This document shows, one piece after another, positions 54,286 to 61,529 of a stretch of DNA of 64,000 nucleotides; within the stretch, counting starts at the first letter, position 1, and each line of letters opens with the position of its first letter. The stretch is taken from positions 85,597 through 149,596 of the forward strand of contig DGLB01000023.1 in the NCBI GenBank assembly GCA_002387845.1, given 5' to 3'. The position numbers and the translations under genes are program-made. Below the pieces are notes generated by a model. That model searched no databases and had not been told where the DNA came from. It saw only the letters and a program-made list of their open reading frames with translations. The stretch comes from Stenotrophomonas maltophilia (GTDB lineage: Bacteria; Pseudomonadota; Gammaproteobacteria; Xanthomonadales; Xanthomonadaceae).

Positions 54286-54900
54286 TCACAACGGCAACAC
54301 GCGTCGAAACATCTGCGGTCCGCGCGCATCGCGCTGCTGCACCACTACTTGCAAACCTTGCGCGGGCAATCCTTCACCTTGCACCGGTAGCACCCGCCAG
54401 CCCTTGCCGGGCTGCCAGGCCTGCACGTCAAACCGGGTCACGTTCTGCGCCACCACCAGCGCCTGTCCGGGCACCGGGGCCGGCAGTGGAAACTGCGCTG
54501 CCGGTTCGCCGGCCGCACGCCGCAACGTGCTGCCCTGCTGGTACCAGCGCACCCGCTGCCAGCGCGTGCCCTCGCTGCCGATGCTGCGCACGATTTCCAG
54601 CGAGAAGCTCCCGCCCGGGTCGCGCGCGGTCATTAGCGCCCCGGGCAACAGACGCTGCGGTTCATCGGCCGGCACCAACCGCCCGCCGGGTGGCGGCAGG
54701 TCCGCCCGCATCTCGATATCGCGCTGCAACTGCTGCAGCACGCGCAGTGACGCCGTGGTCTCGGCCTCGTTCGCGCGCAGCCGCTCGTCGCTGCGGGCAA
54801 CGCTGTCCAGCGCCCGCCAGCAGATCACGCTGAGCAGCGCCATCACCGTGATCGCAATCATCACCTCGATCAGCGTGAAGCCGCCTTGGTGTCGCTTCAT
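54286..54900 (-). CDS. gspJ: Type II secretion minor pseudopilin GspJ
   Basis: A tip pseudopilin of 204 residues. The leader MKRHQGG is followed by the cleavage site G/FTLIEVMIAITVMALLSVICW (Phe +1, Glu +5). The long soluble domain has GspJ-type features (LRVLQQLQRDIEMRADL, WQRVRWYQQGSTLRRA). It starts at 54900, overlapping the gspI stop by three bases, and is the last gene of the minus-strand gspH-I-J run. Confidence 0.9.
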   Translation of the reverse strand: MKRHQGGFTLIEVMIAITVMALLSVICWRALDSVARSDERLRANEAETTASLRVLQQLQRDIEMRADLPPPGGRLVPADEPQRLLPGALMTARDPGGSFSLEIVRSIGSEGTRWQRVRWYQQGSTLRRAAGEPAAQFPLPAPVPGQALVVAQNVTRFDVQAWQPGKGWRVLPVQGEGLPAQGLQVVVQQRDARGPQMFRRVLPL

Positions 54901-55256
54901 GGAGCGTTGCTCCACGGATTGCGCAGCAGCACCAGACGCTTGTCCGGTGCCTGCTCCAGGTAGATGGCCAACGACACCGACGTGTCGCCGTCGCTGCGTT
55001 CAATCTGCTGCAGACCGCGGAACTGCATGCGTCCCTGTTCGCACTGCCAGCGCGCATCCTGTAACGGCACCGCCTGCAGCCGCAGTTCTTCCCAGCGGTT
55101 CTGCGCGCAGATCCATGCCAGCCGGCGGTCGCGGATGCGCGACTGATCATCGGTGGCCACCGACACCGCACGCATCACGGCGGCCAGTGCGACGGCAACG
55201 ATGGCGAGTGCGATCAGTACCTCGATCAGGGTGAATCCACGTGCGTGACGCTTCAT
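54897..55256 (-). CDS. gspI: Type II secretion minor pseudopilin GspI
   Basis: A 119-residue pseudopilin with leader MKRHARG and cleavage site G/FTLIEVLIALAIVAVALAAVM. The short soluble domain includes WICAQNRWEELRLQ, the GspI-type helix. It overlaps both gspH and gspJ by a few bases, so the three are translated as one coupled unit. Confidence 0.9.
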   Translation of the reverse strand: MKRHARGFTLIEVLIALAIVAVALAAVMRAVSVATDDQSRIRDRRLAWICAQNRWEELRLQAVPLQDARWQCEQGRMQFRGLQQIERSDGDTSVSLAIYLEQAPDKRLVLLRNPWSNAP

Positions 55257-55702
55257 GGCTGTACCTGCATCTGGCCGTTGCCATCGTCGACGATGCGCAG
55301 CGTATTGGTTCCCGAGGTAAGGGCGACCTCCCAAGGCGTGCCGATCCATTCCGGCGGTAGTTCAATGCCGTCGCGTGGCGTCACGCTGACCTCGGTCGCC
55401 TGCCACTGGCGCGGGCGCAGTTGATCGTCGCGCTGCAGCACCTCCCAGCGCCCACCGTCGCGGCGGCTGAACCGGTAGCCGGTGGCATCGGCCTGCCAGC
55501 GCAGGGTGCGACCATCGATGCGCGCTTCGTCGCGGGCGACCTGCAGATGCTGGGCCAGCTGCAGTGCGTCCTGGCGCAGCTTGCGCTGTGGGTCGAGCAG
55601 GGTGCCCATGCCCAGGCCGATGCCGCCGGCGCAGATGCCGATGATCACCAGCACCACCATCAGCTCCATCAGGGTGAATCCGTGTGCATGCCGGGGGCGC
55701 AT
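55253..55702 (-). CDS. gspH: Type II secretion minor pseudopilin GspH
   Basis: A 149-residue pseudopilin: leader MRPRHAHG, cleavage site G/FTLMELMVVLVIIGICAGGIG (Phe +1, Glu +5), then a soluble domain with LQVARDEARIDGRTLRWQ typical of GspH/FimT. On the minus strand GGAG lies about eight bases before the ATG. The gspH-I-J unit runs against the rest of the locus, and its promoter must lie within the repeat-rich gap before gspC. Confidence 0.9.
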   Translation of the reverse strand: MRPRHAHGFTLMELMVVLVIIGICAGGIGLGMGTLLDPQRKLRQDALQLAQHLQVARDEARIDGRTLRWQADATGYRFSRRDGGRWEVLQRDDQLRPRQWQATEVSVTPRDGIELPPEWIGTPWEVALTSGTNTLRIVDDGNGQMQVQP

Positions 55703-55727
55703 CAGCGCTTTCTCCTGGTGGCGCGGG

Positions 55728-55841
55728 GCTGCGCGGGATCTCGACCATGGCGCTGCGCGGGATCTCGACCCTGTAGAGCCGGGCTTGCCCGGCTGGGGGC
55801 ATCGCATGAAGCCAGAAGCAGCCGGGCAAGCCCGGCTCTAC
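55728..55841. repeat. Tandem 19-base repeat plus inverted REP/SMAG pair
   Basis: GCTGCGCGGGATCTCGACC occurs twice (55728-55746 and 55752-55770). Directly after it come two GTAG-tagged palindromes in inverted orientation: 55773-55794 (GTAGAGCCGGGC...) and 55820-55841 (...GCCCGGCTCTAC), able to form one long hairpin. The block lies between the divergent gspH and gspC genes. Confidence 0.8.
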
Positions 55842-55947
55842 GGTCCCGGGAACCCGGTGCAGGAAGAGCCTACGGCGGCTTGATGAAACAAAAGCGTCAG
55901 CTGCGCCTGCTAGCGTCGTGGCATACCGGCACGGCAAGGATACCTGC

Positions 55948-56394
55948 ATGGACATGCGTCTCTGGGATCGCAACCGCCTGCTCACCGCCCTGGCCGGCAG
56001 CGCCCTGCTGCTGGTGCTGGTGTATTGGACCTGGGCCTTCGCCGCACCGCAGGACAGCATCGCCGGTGCCCGCGTGCAGTTGGCGGCCCCACGCCCGCAT
56101 CCGGTAGACCCCGCGCTGTCAGCGCCGCTGGTGTCGTTGATGTCGCCGGGCGCAGTGCAACCCCAGGTGCAGGTACTCGGCGTCCTCGCCGGTGACCGTG
56201 CACCGCTGGCACTGCTGTCGGTGAACGGTGCGCTGCCCCAGGCGGTGGCAGTGGGCGAACGACTGGGCCCCGCCACCGTGATCCGCGCCATCAGTGCCGA
56301 GACGGTAACGCTGGAGCAGGCGGGCCAAACGAATCCGTTACCGGTACCCGGGCTGCCGCCGCTGCCCGAACAGGGCATCGTGCCCGCGCGCTGA
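55948..56394 (+). CDS. gspC: Type II secretion protein GspC (short form)
   Basis: Connects the inner-membrane platform with the secretin. The 148 residues have one membrane helix (about 12-30; LLTALAGSALLLVLVYWTWAF) and a periplasmic homology region (VQVLGVLAGDRAPLALLSVNG, AVAVGERLGPATVIRAIS). There is no PDZ or coiled-coil C-terminal domain, so it is a minimal form; the end is Pro-rich. AAGGA lies seven bases before the ATG at 55948. It is separated from gspD by the DING and TpsA genes. Confidence 0.85.
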   Translation: MDMRLWDRNRLLTALAGSALLLVLVYWTWAFAAPQDSIAGARVQLAAPRPHPVDPALSAPLVSLMSPGAVQPQVQVLGVLAGDRAPLALLSVNGALPQAVAVGERLGPATVIRAISAETVTLEQAGQTNPLPVPGLPPLPEQGIVPAR

Positions 56395-56401
56395 GCCGCG
56401 T

Positions 56402-56725
56402 TCACCGCGCTGGCCGCTGCGGCACCACCGAGTTGCCCAGGGCATTGCCCATGCGCTGCCGCGTGCCTTCCAGGTTGTACTGCAGCATCTGGTTGCCCGG
56501 CTGCCGGGCCAGCTTGTCCGCTTCAGACATCTTCGCGGGTGCCGGCTGCGTCGCCGGTGGCGTCAGCTTTTCCTGCAAGCATGCCCATGGCCGCACGCGC
56601 TCGCCATTGACCACCACGTCCACGCAGGCGGGAGCCGGTGCCCGCACCGGGACCGCGGGCAGATCGCGCGGTGCATCGCCGGCCGTGGCCAGGGCCAGGG
56701 TGACCAGCACAGATAGAACCTGCAT
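56402..56725 (-). CDS. Small secreted two-cysteine protein
   Basis: A 107-residue protein with a short signal peptide (MQVLSVLVTLALATAG). The mature part has a cysteine pair (PACVDVVVNGERVRPWACLQE) that probably forms a disulphide, then a Pro/Ala linker and a helical C-terminus (ADKLARQPGNQMLQYNLEGTRQRMG). GGAG lies about six bases before the ATG on the minus strand. It is convergent with gspC and divergent from the TpsB gene. No family recognised; a secretion accessory role is a guess from position. Confidence 0.7.
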   Translation of the reverse strand: MQVLSVLVTLALATAGDAPRDLPAVPVRAPAPACVDVVVNGERVRPWACLQEKLTPPATQPAPAKMSEADKLARQPGNQMLQYNLEGTRQRMGNALGNSVVPQRPAR

Positions 56726-56917
56726 GACGCGCTCCGGGAATTTCGGTCTCCATCTGCAAGACGGAAACCACGGCGACCAGCCGCCAGCATTCCGACCAAC
56801 GGCAAGGGTGACTTCCGCTCCTCTGGAAAATTTCCTGTCGGCTTTGACGCACCGTACACGTCCTGAAGAGGAACCGGCGCTCAACGGCGCTTTCTCCGCT
56901 CTCCCCGATGCGACGCG

Positions 56918-58561
56918 ATGCCTCTGATGAACTCCCCACAGCGCCGTTCCGCCCTTGTTGCTTCTCCGCGTCGCCGCCTGGCCGTGGCCCTGGGCGCGCT
57001 GCTGACGCCGCTGCTGGGCTTGGCGCAGGACGCGCAGGAAGCGGCTCCGGCTGCGGCCAAGGTCACCATCAACGAATACGTGGTGCGCGGCAACACGGTG
57101 TTGACTGCACGCCAGATCGAAACGGCAGTCACCCCGTTCCTCGGTCCGGACAGGACCATGCAGGATGTCGAGCGCGCGCGTGACGCGCTGTCGGCGCTGT
57201 TTCAGGAGGCCGGCTACCAGTCGGTGTTCGTGGAACTACCCGAACAGCAGGTCACCGGCGGCGTGGTGCTGCTCAAGGTCAACCAGACCCCGATCGGCCA
57301 GCTGCGCGTGGTCGGGGCCAAACACGAGTCGCCTGAGCGCATCCGCGAACAGGTCCCCTCTCTGGCGGAAGGGCAGGTCCCGGACTTCAACACCGCGCAG
57401 ACCGAACTTTCAGCGCTGAACCGCGGCGGTCGCCGTCAGGTGATGCCGCTGGTCAAGGAAGGCAGCACGCCGGGCACCATGGATGTGGACCTGCAGGTCG
57501 AAGACCGCTCGCCGTGGCGCGCCAGCGCGGCGCTGAACAACGACCACAGCGCGGACACCGAAGACCTGCGCCTGAGTGCGTCCATCGGCCATGACAACCT
57601 GTGGCAGCTGGGCCACAGCGCCACCTTGAGCGTGTACACCGCGCCGCAGGACACCGACCAGGCCAAGGTGATTTCCGCAGCGTACGTCGCCCCGTTCGAG
57701 GGCACCCCGTGGGGCCTCGAGTTCAACGGCTATAGATCCGACAGCCAGGTGCTGGACGTGGGCGGGCAGGGTGGGGCCGGTGGCGGCACCAGCGTGCTCG
57801 GCGACGGCCATTCATTGGGGCTGAAGCTGACCTACGCGCTGGAAAGCAGCGCCGCGTGGTGGCGGCAGTTGAGCCTGGGCGTGGATTTCAAGGACACCCA
57901 GGAAGACACCCGCCTGGGCGACGAAAGCATGACCACGCCGCTGAAGTACGCACCGATCACCTTCGGCATCACCGGCGTGCGCCAGGGCGAGGCTGACGTA
58001 CTCAACTTCAACGCGCAGCTGGTCGTCGGCACACGTCGCCTGTTCGGCTACGGCAGCGATACCGCCGAATTCGACCAGAAGCGTTATCGCGCCGATCCCA
58101 GTTTCGTGGTGCTCAAGGGGGAGCTCGCCAACACCCACACCTTCACCAGTGACTGGCAGTGGTATGCGCGCGGCTCGCTGCAGATGACCGACGCGCCGCT
58201 GGTATCGGCCGAGCAGTACGCCGCCGGCGGCATGTACACCGTGCGCGGCTATCTCTCGGCCGAAGCGATCGGTGATTACGGCGGATTGCTCAACCTGGAA
58301 TGGCGCACTCCGGCGCTGCGTGCCGGCAACTGGCTGGATGCACGCCTGTACGCCTTCACCGATGCGGCCTACCTGCGTCTGCGCAAGCCGCTGCCGGAGC
58401 AGGACGACAAGTACAACCTGGCCTCGTTCGGCATCGGTGCGTCGCTGCGTTTCGGCGACCACCTGCAGCTGCGCCTGGATTACGGCTACCCCTACAGCGA
58501 TGGGCCGACCACGTCCAAGGACGACCCGCGTTTCAACTTCAACCTCAGCACCAGCTATTGA
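56918..58561 (+). CDS. Two-partner secretion transporter TpsB (ShlB/FhaC family, PdtB-like)
   Basis: Outer-membrane barrel that exports a TpsA protein. The 547 residues have a signal peptide (to about residue 38, GLAQ), POTRA domains (about 48-215; TINEYVVRGNTVLTARQIETAV, VNQTPIGQLRVVGAKH) and a C-terminal 16-strand barrel ending FNFNLSTSY with a terminal aromatic. The loop-6 motif VRGY at 442-445 is the family signature. Its partner is most likely the giant TpsA at 41843, although several genes lie between. No clear ribosome site precedes the ATG at 56918; an ATG at 56927 is an alternative. The exb-tonB genes follow closely. Confidence 0.92.
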   Translation: MPLMNSPQRRSALVASPRRRLAVALGALLTPLLGLAQDAQEAAPAAAKVTINEYVVRGNTVLTARQIETAVTPFLGPDRTMQDVERARDALSALFQEAGYQSVFVELPEQQVTGGVVLLKVNQTPIGQLRVVGAKHESPERIREQVPSLAEGQVPDFNTAQTELSALNRGGRRQVMPLVKEGSTPGTMDVDLQVEDRSPWRASAALNNDHSADTEDLRLSASIGHDNLWQLGHSATLSVYTAPQDTDQAKVISAAYVAPFEGTPWGLEFNGYRSDSQVLDVGGQGGAGGGTSVLGDGHSLGLKLTYALESSAAWWRQLSLGVDFKDTQEDTRLGDESMTTPLKYAPITFGITGVRQGEADVLNFNAQLVVGTRRLFGYGSDTAEFDQKRYRADPSFVVLKGELANTHTFTSDWQWYARGSLQMTDAPLVSAEQYAAGGMYTVRGYLSAEAIGDYGGLLNLEWRTPALRAGNWLDARLYAFTDAAYLRLRKPLPEQDDKYNLASFGIGASLRFGDHLQLRLDYGYPYSDGPTTSKDDPRFNFNLSTSY

Positions 58562-58591
58562 CGCGTGCGCGCGTCGTACCGGAGATTCCGC

Positions 58592-60382
58592 ATGGCCCGT
58601 TTACTTCCCCGACTGCTGCTGTCGCTTGCCGCGCTGGTCGCGCTGCCGGCCACCGCCGCCACCGCCGACTGGTGGCAGGCCGAGTGGCCCTACCGCAAGC
58701 CGATCACCCTGGACGCCGGTCCGCAGGGCGCAGGCTTGGCGGCGGACCCGGGCCGCACGCCGGTGCTGCTGCGCCTGCATACCGGCAACTTCTCGTTTGA
58801 TGGCGTGGGCGAGGGCGGCAAGGATCTGCGCTTCATCTCCGCGGATGGCCGCACCGTGCTCAACCACCAGGTCGAGCAGTTCGATGCCAAGCTCGGCATG
58901 GCGCTGATCTGGGTCGATGTGCCCCATGTCGCCGCCAACGCGCCGCAGACCCTCTGGATGTACTACGGCAATGCCAAGGCGCCGGCCAGCGGCAACGGCC
59001 AGCAGGTATTCGACCCGGACTACACGCTGGTCTATCACTTCGCCGAAGCCAACGCGCCGGCGCGTGATACCACCGCCTACGGCAACAATGCCGGTGCGGT
59101 GGTGCCCGCGGCCGACGGCGCAGTGATCGGCCGTGGCGTGCAGCTGGGCGAGAACCCGCTGCCGCTGCCGGCCAGCGCGTCGCTGGCGCAGCAGGCCGGT
59201 GCACCGTTCACCTTCTCGGCTTGGGTCAAGCCGGCCGCGCCGGCCGGCGAGCAGGCGCTGTACAGCCGTCGCGAAGGCGCGTCGGAACTGTTGATCGGCC
59301 TCGCCAATGGCGCGCCGTTCGTGCAGCTCAACGGGCAGCGCAGCACGCTCGCGCAGCCGATTCCGGAAGGGCAGTGGGCGCACGTCGCACTGACTGCCGA
59401 GGAAGGCAAACTGCAGCTGTTCCTCAATGGCCGTGCCACCGCCGAACTGGCCGGCGAACTGCCCGCGTTCAATGGCGCGCCGGTGATCGGTGCCGATGCG
59501 CCCGGCGCGACCACCGCCTTGGCCAACTTCACCGGGGCCATCGACGAACTGCGCATTTCGCGTGTGGCACGTTCGCCTGCGCTGCTGCAGGCAGACTTCG
59601 CCAGCCAGGGCGGCGATTCGCGCCTGGCCAGCTACGGGGCCGATGAGCAGACCACCGGGCAGAGCCACTTCGGTTTCATCCTCAAGGCGATGCCGGTCGA
59701 TGCCTGGGTGGTGGTGGCGGTGCTGGGCCTGATGCTGCTGCTGTCGTGGGCGATCATGATCGCCAAGAGCCGCTACTTCGGCACCGTGGCCAAGGCCAAT
59801 GAAGCCTTCACCGTGCAGTACCGCAAGGTGACCGGCGCGCCGGTGGCCACCCTGCAGGGCCTGGAACGCAATGGCACGCTGTCCGCGCAGATCCGCGAGA
59901 GCTCCACCCTGTGGCGGTTGTACCGCATCGCCATGGACGAAATGGACGGGCGCGGCTCGCATCATCACGGCCTCACTGCGGCGGCCATCACCTCGATCCG
60001 CGCCACCATGGATGCGGAAGTCACGCGCGAAACCGAGCGCATGTCCAAGCGCATGAACTGGTTGTCCACCACCATCGAAGGTGCCCCGTACATCGGTCTG
60101 TTCGGCACCGTGATCGGCATCATGCTGGTGTTCGTGGTGGCGGCCATGGCCGGCGCGGTCGACATCAACTCGGTGGCCCCGGGCATGGCCGCGGCACTGC
60201 TGTGTACCGCCGCCGGCCTGGGCGTGGCGATTCCCGCCCTGTTTGGCTACAACTGGCTGGCGTCGCGCGCTGAAGCGATTGCCGCGGACATGTCGGTGTT
60301 CGTCGACGAGTTCACCGCGCGCCTGGCCGAAGAGTTCGACCGCAGCGAACCGGCCGCCACCGCGCGCCCGGCCGTGGCCTGA
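58592..60382 (+). CDS. DUF2341/LamG-like domain fused to an ExbB/TolQ proton channel
   Basis: A 596-residue inner-membrane protein. A signal peptide (to about residue 22, ATA) is followed by a DUF2341-type domain (WWQAEWPYRKPITLDAG; LRFISADG; WMYYGN) and a LamG/concanavalin-like domain (about 140-320; YTLVYHFAEANAPARDTTAYG, FTFSAWVKP, GAIDELRISRVARS). A membrane helix at about 371-390 leads to a MotA/TolQ/ExbB domain (SHHHGLTAAAI, APYIGLFGTVIGIMLVF, AALLCTAAGLGVAIPALFGYN). ExbB normally has almost no periplasmic part, so this is a fusion. It is followed by exbD and a tonB-like gene and should power the TonB-like protein. Confidence 0.9.
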   Translation: MARLLPRLLLSLAALVALPATAATADWWQAEWPYRKPITLDAGPQGAGLAADPGRTPVLLRLHTGNFSFDGVGEGGKDLRFISADGRTVLNHQVEQFDAKLGMALIWVDVPHVAANAPQTLWMYYGNAKAPASGNGQQVFDPDYTLVYHFAEANAPARDTTAYGNNAGAVVPAADGAVIGRGVQLGENPLPLPASASLAQQAGAPFTFSAWVKPAAPAGEQALYSRREGASELLIGLANGAPFVQLNGQRSTLAQPIPEGQWAHVALTAEEGKLQLFLNGRATAELAGELPAFNGAPVIGADAPGATTALANFTGAIDELRISRVARSPALLQADFASQGGDSRLASYGADEQTTGQSHFGFILKAMPVDAWVVVAVLGLMLLLSWAIMIAKSRYFGTVAKANEAFTVQYRKVTGAPVATLQGLERNGTLSAQIRESSTLWRLYRIAMDEMDGRGSHHHGLTAAAITSIRATMDAEVTRETERMSKRMNWLSTTIEGAPYIGLFGTVIGIMLVFVVAAMAGAVDINSVAPGMAAALLCTAAGLGVAIPALFGYNWLASRAEAIAADMSVFVDEFTARLAEEFDRSEPAATARPAVA

Positions 60383-60393
60383 GGAGCACCGGC

Positions 60394-60804
60394 ATGGCAC
60401 GCAAGCGGTTCGGCATCAAGAAGCGCGAGAAGGGCATCAACGTGACGCCGTTCGTCGACGTGCTGCTGGTGGTGCTGGTGATCTTCATCCTCACCAGCAA
60501 CGCCAGCATTCCCGGCATCGAGGTCAACCTGCCCAAGGCCAGCAACAGCACCGCGCTGGAAAAGCCCAAGACCAAGGCGATCACCGTCGACAACAGCGGC
60601 CAGGTGTTCCTGGATGCCTACCCGGTGAGCCTGGCGGAACTGGAAGACCGCCTGCGCACCGAAAAGGCGACCAACCCGGACTTCCCGGTGATCGTGCGCG
60701 GCGATGCGGAAGTGCAGTACGCGCGCGTGGTCGAAGTGCTGGATCTGCTGCGACGGATTGAACTGAGCCAGGTCGGCCTGGTCACCGGCAAGGCGCAGGG
60801 GTAA
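60394..60804 (+). CDS. exbD: ExbD biopolymer transport protein
   Basis: Proton-channel partner of the ExbB-like protein. The 136 residues have a basic cytoplasmic start (MARKRFGIKKREKG), one membrane helix with the essential aspartate (Asp22 in INVTPFVDVLLVVLVIFIL) and a periplasmic domain (FPVIVRGDAEVQYARVVEVLD). It starts 11 bases after the ExbB-like gene and ends five bases before the TonB-like gene, clearly one operon. Confidence 0.95.
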   Translation: MARKRFGIKKREKGINVTPFVDVLLVVLVIFILTSNASIPGIEVNLPKASNSTALEKPKTKAITVDNSGQVFLDAYPVSLAELEDRLRTEKATNPDFPVIVRGDAEVQYARVVEVLDLLRRIELSQVGLVTGKAQG

Positions 60805-60809
60805 GGCGG

Positions 60810-61487
60810 ATGTCAGGTTCCCCGGACAAACGCCGGCAACTGTGGATCACCGTCGGGCTGTGCGCTGCGGCGGCGGCGCTGCTGGTGGCGTTCTTCGTGT
60901 GGCTGCTGACCAAGGACACCGCCAGTACGCGCCGGCCGGTGAATCCGCCGCAGATGCTTGCGCTGCCCCCGCCGCCCCCGCCCCCGCCTCCGCCGCCGGA
61001 ACAGCGGCCCGAGCCGGAGACGCCACCGGAAGAAACCGTGCCGGAACCGGAGCCGATGGAGCCGGTACCCAGCAACGAACCCGAACCGACCCCGGACACT
61101 TCCGACCCGGTGACCATGGACGCCGACGCGCAGGCGGGCACGGACAGCTTCGGCATCCGTTCCGGCAGTGGCGGCGGCATGAGCGGCACCGGCCCCGGCG
61201 GCGCAGGCAATGCCAGCTACGGGCGCTATCTGGGTTACGTGATGCAGCAGGCGATTGCCCGCGACGATCGGGTCAAGCGGCTGGGTTTCCGTCTGCACGT
61301 GGACGTGTGGATGGATCCGGACGGCCGCATCACCCGCGTCGAGCTCAACCGCGGCAGTGGCAACGACGCCGCCGACGCGGCGGTGGTCGACGTGCTGCGC
61401 CGCCTCGGCCAGGTGGAACAGCGCCCACCGGCCTCGCTGACCTTCCCGGCGCGGGTGCTGGTGCAGGGCCGTCGGCCCGGTCTCTGA
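60810..61487 (+). CDS. TonB-like energy transducer
   Basis: A 225-residue protein: cytoplasmic start, membrane helix (about 11-32; LWITVGLCAAAAALLVAFFVW), a Pro/Glu-rich periplasmic spacer (LPPPPPPPPPPPEQRP then PEPEPMEPVPSNEPEP), a Gly/Ser linker, and a C-terminal TonB-type domain (about 135-222; YVMQQAIARDDRVK, VDVWMDPDGRITRVELNRG, RRLGQVEQRPPASLTFPARV). This C-terminal pattern resembles that of the VreA-like protein at 28536. No TonB-dependent receptor is encoded nearby, so its outer-membrane partner is not obvious. Confidence 0.9.
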   Translation: MSGSPDKRRQLWITVGLCAAAAALLVAFFVWLLTKDTASTRRPVNPPQMLALPPPPPPPPPPPEQRPEPETPPEETVPEPEPMEPVPSNEPEPTPDTSDPVTMDADAQAGTDSFGIRSGSGGGMSGTGPGGAGNASYGRYLGYVMQQAIARDDRVKRLGFRLHVDVWMDPDGRITRVELNRGSGNDAADAAVVDVLRRLGQVEQRPPASLTFPARVLVQGRRPGL

Positions 61488-61529
61488 TTCCCCCTTTTTC
61501 CTGACTTTCCTTTTGCTGCGAGATCCGTG

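Noticed and set aside
51440..54289. Long minus-strand open frame (949 codons) opposite the 3' half of the TpsA gene
   Set aside because: Same cause. It also crosses the convergent hairpin and runs into gspJ.
56735..56850. Shared ECF promoter from GGAA...TTCC motifs upstream of the TpsB and DING genes
   Set aside because: Short GGAA/TTCC palindromes occur at both places, but spacing and -10 parts do not agree, and the TpsA and STN upstream regions lack them.
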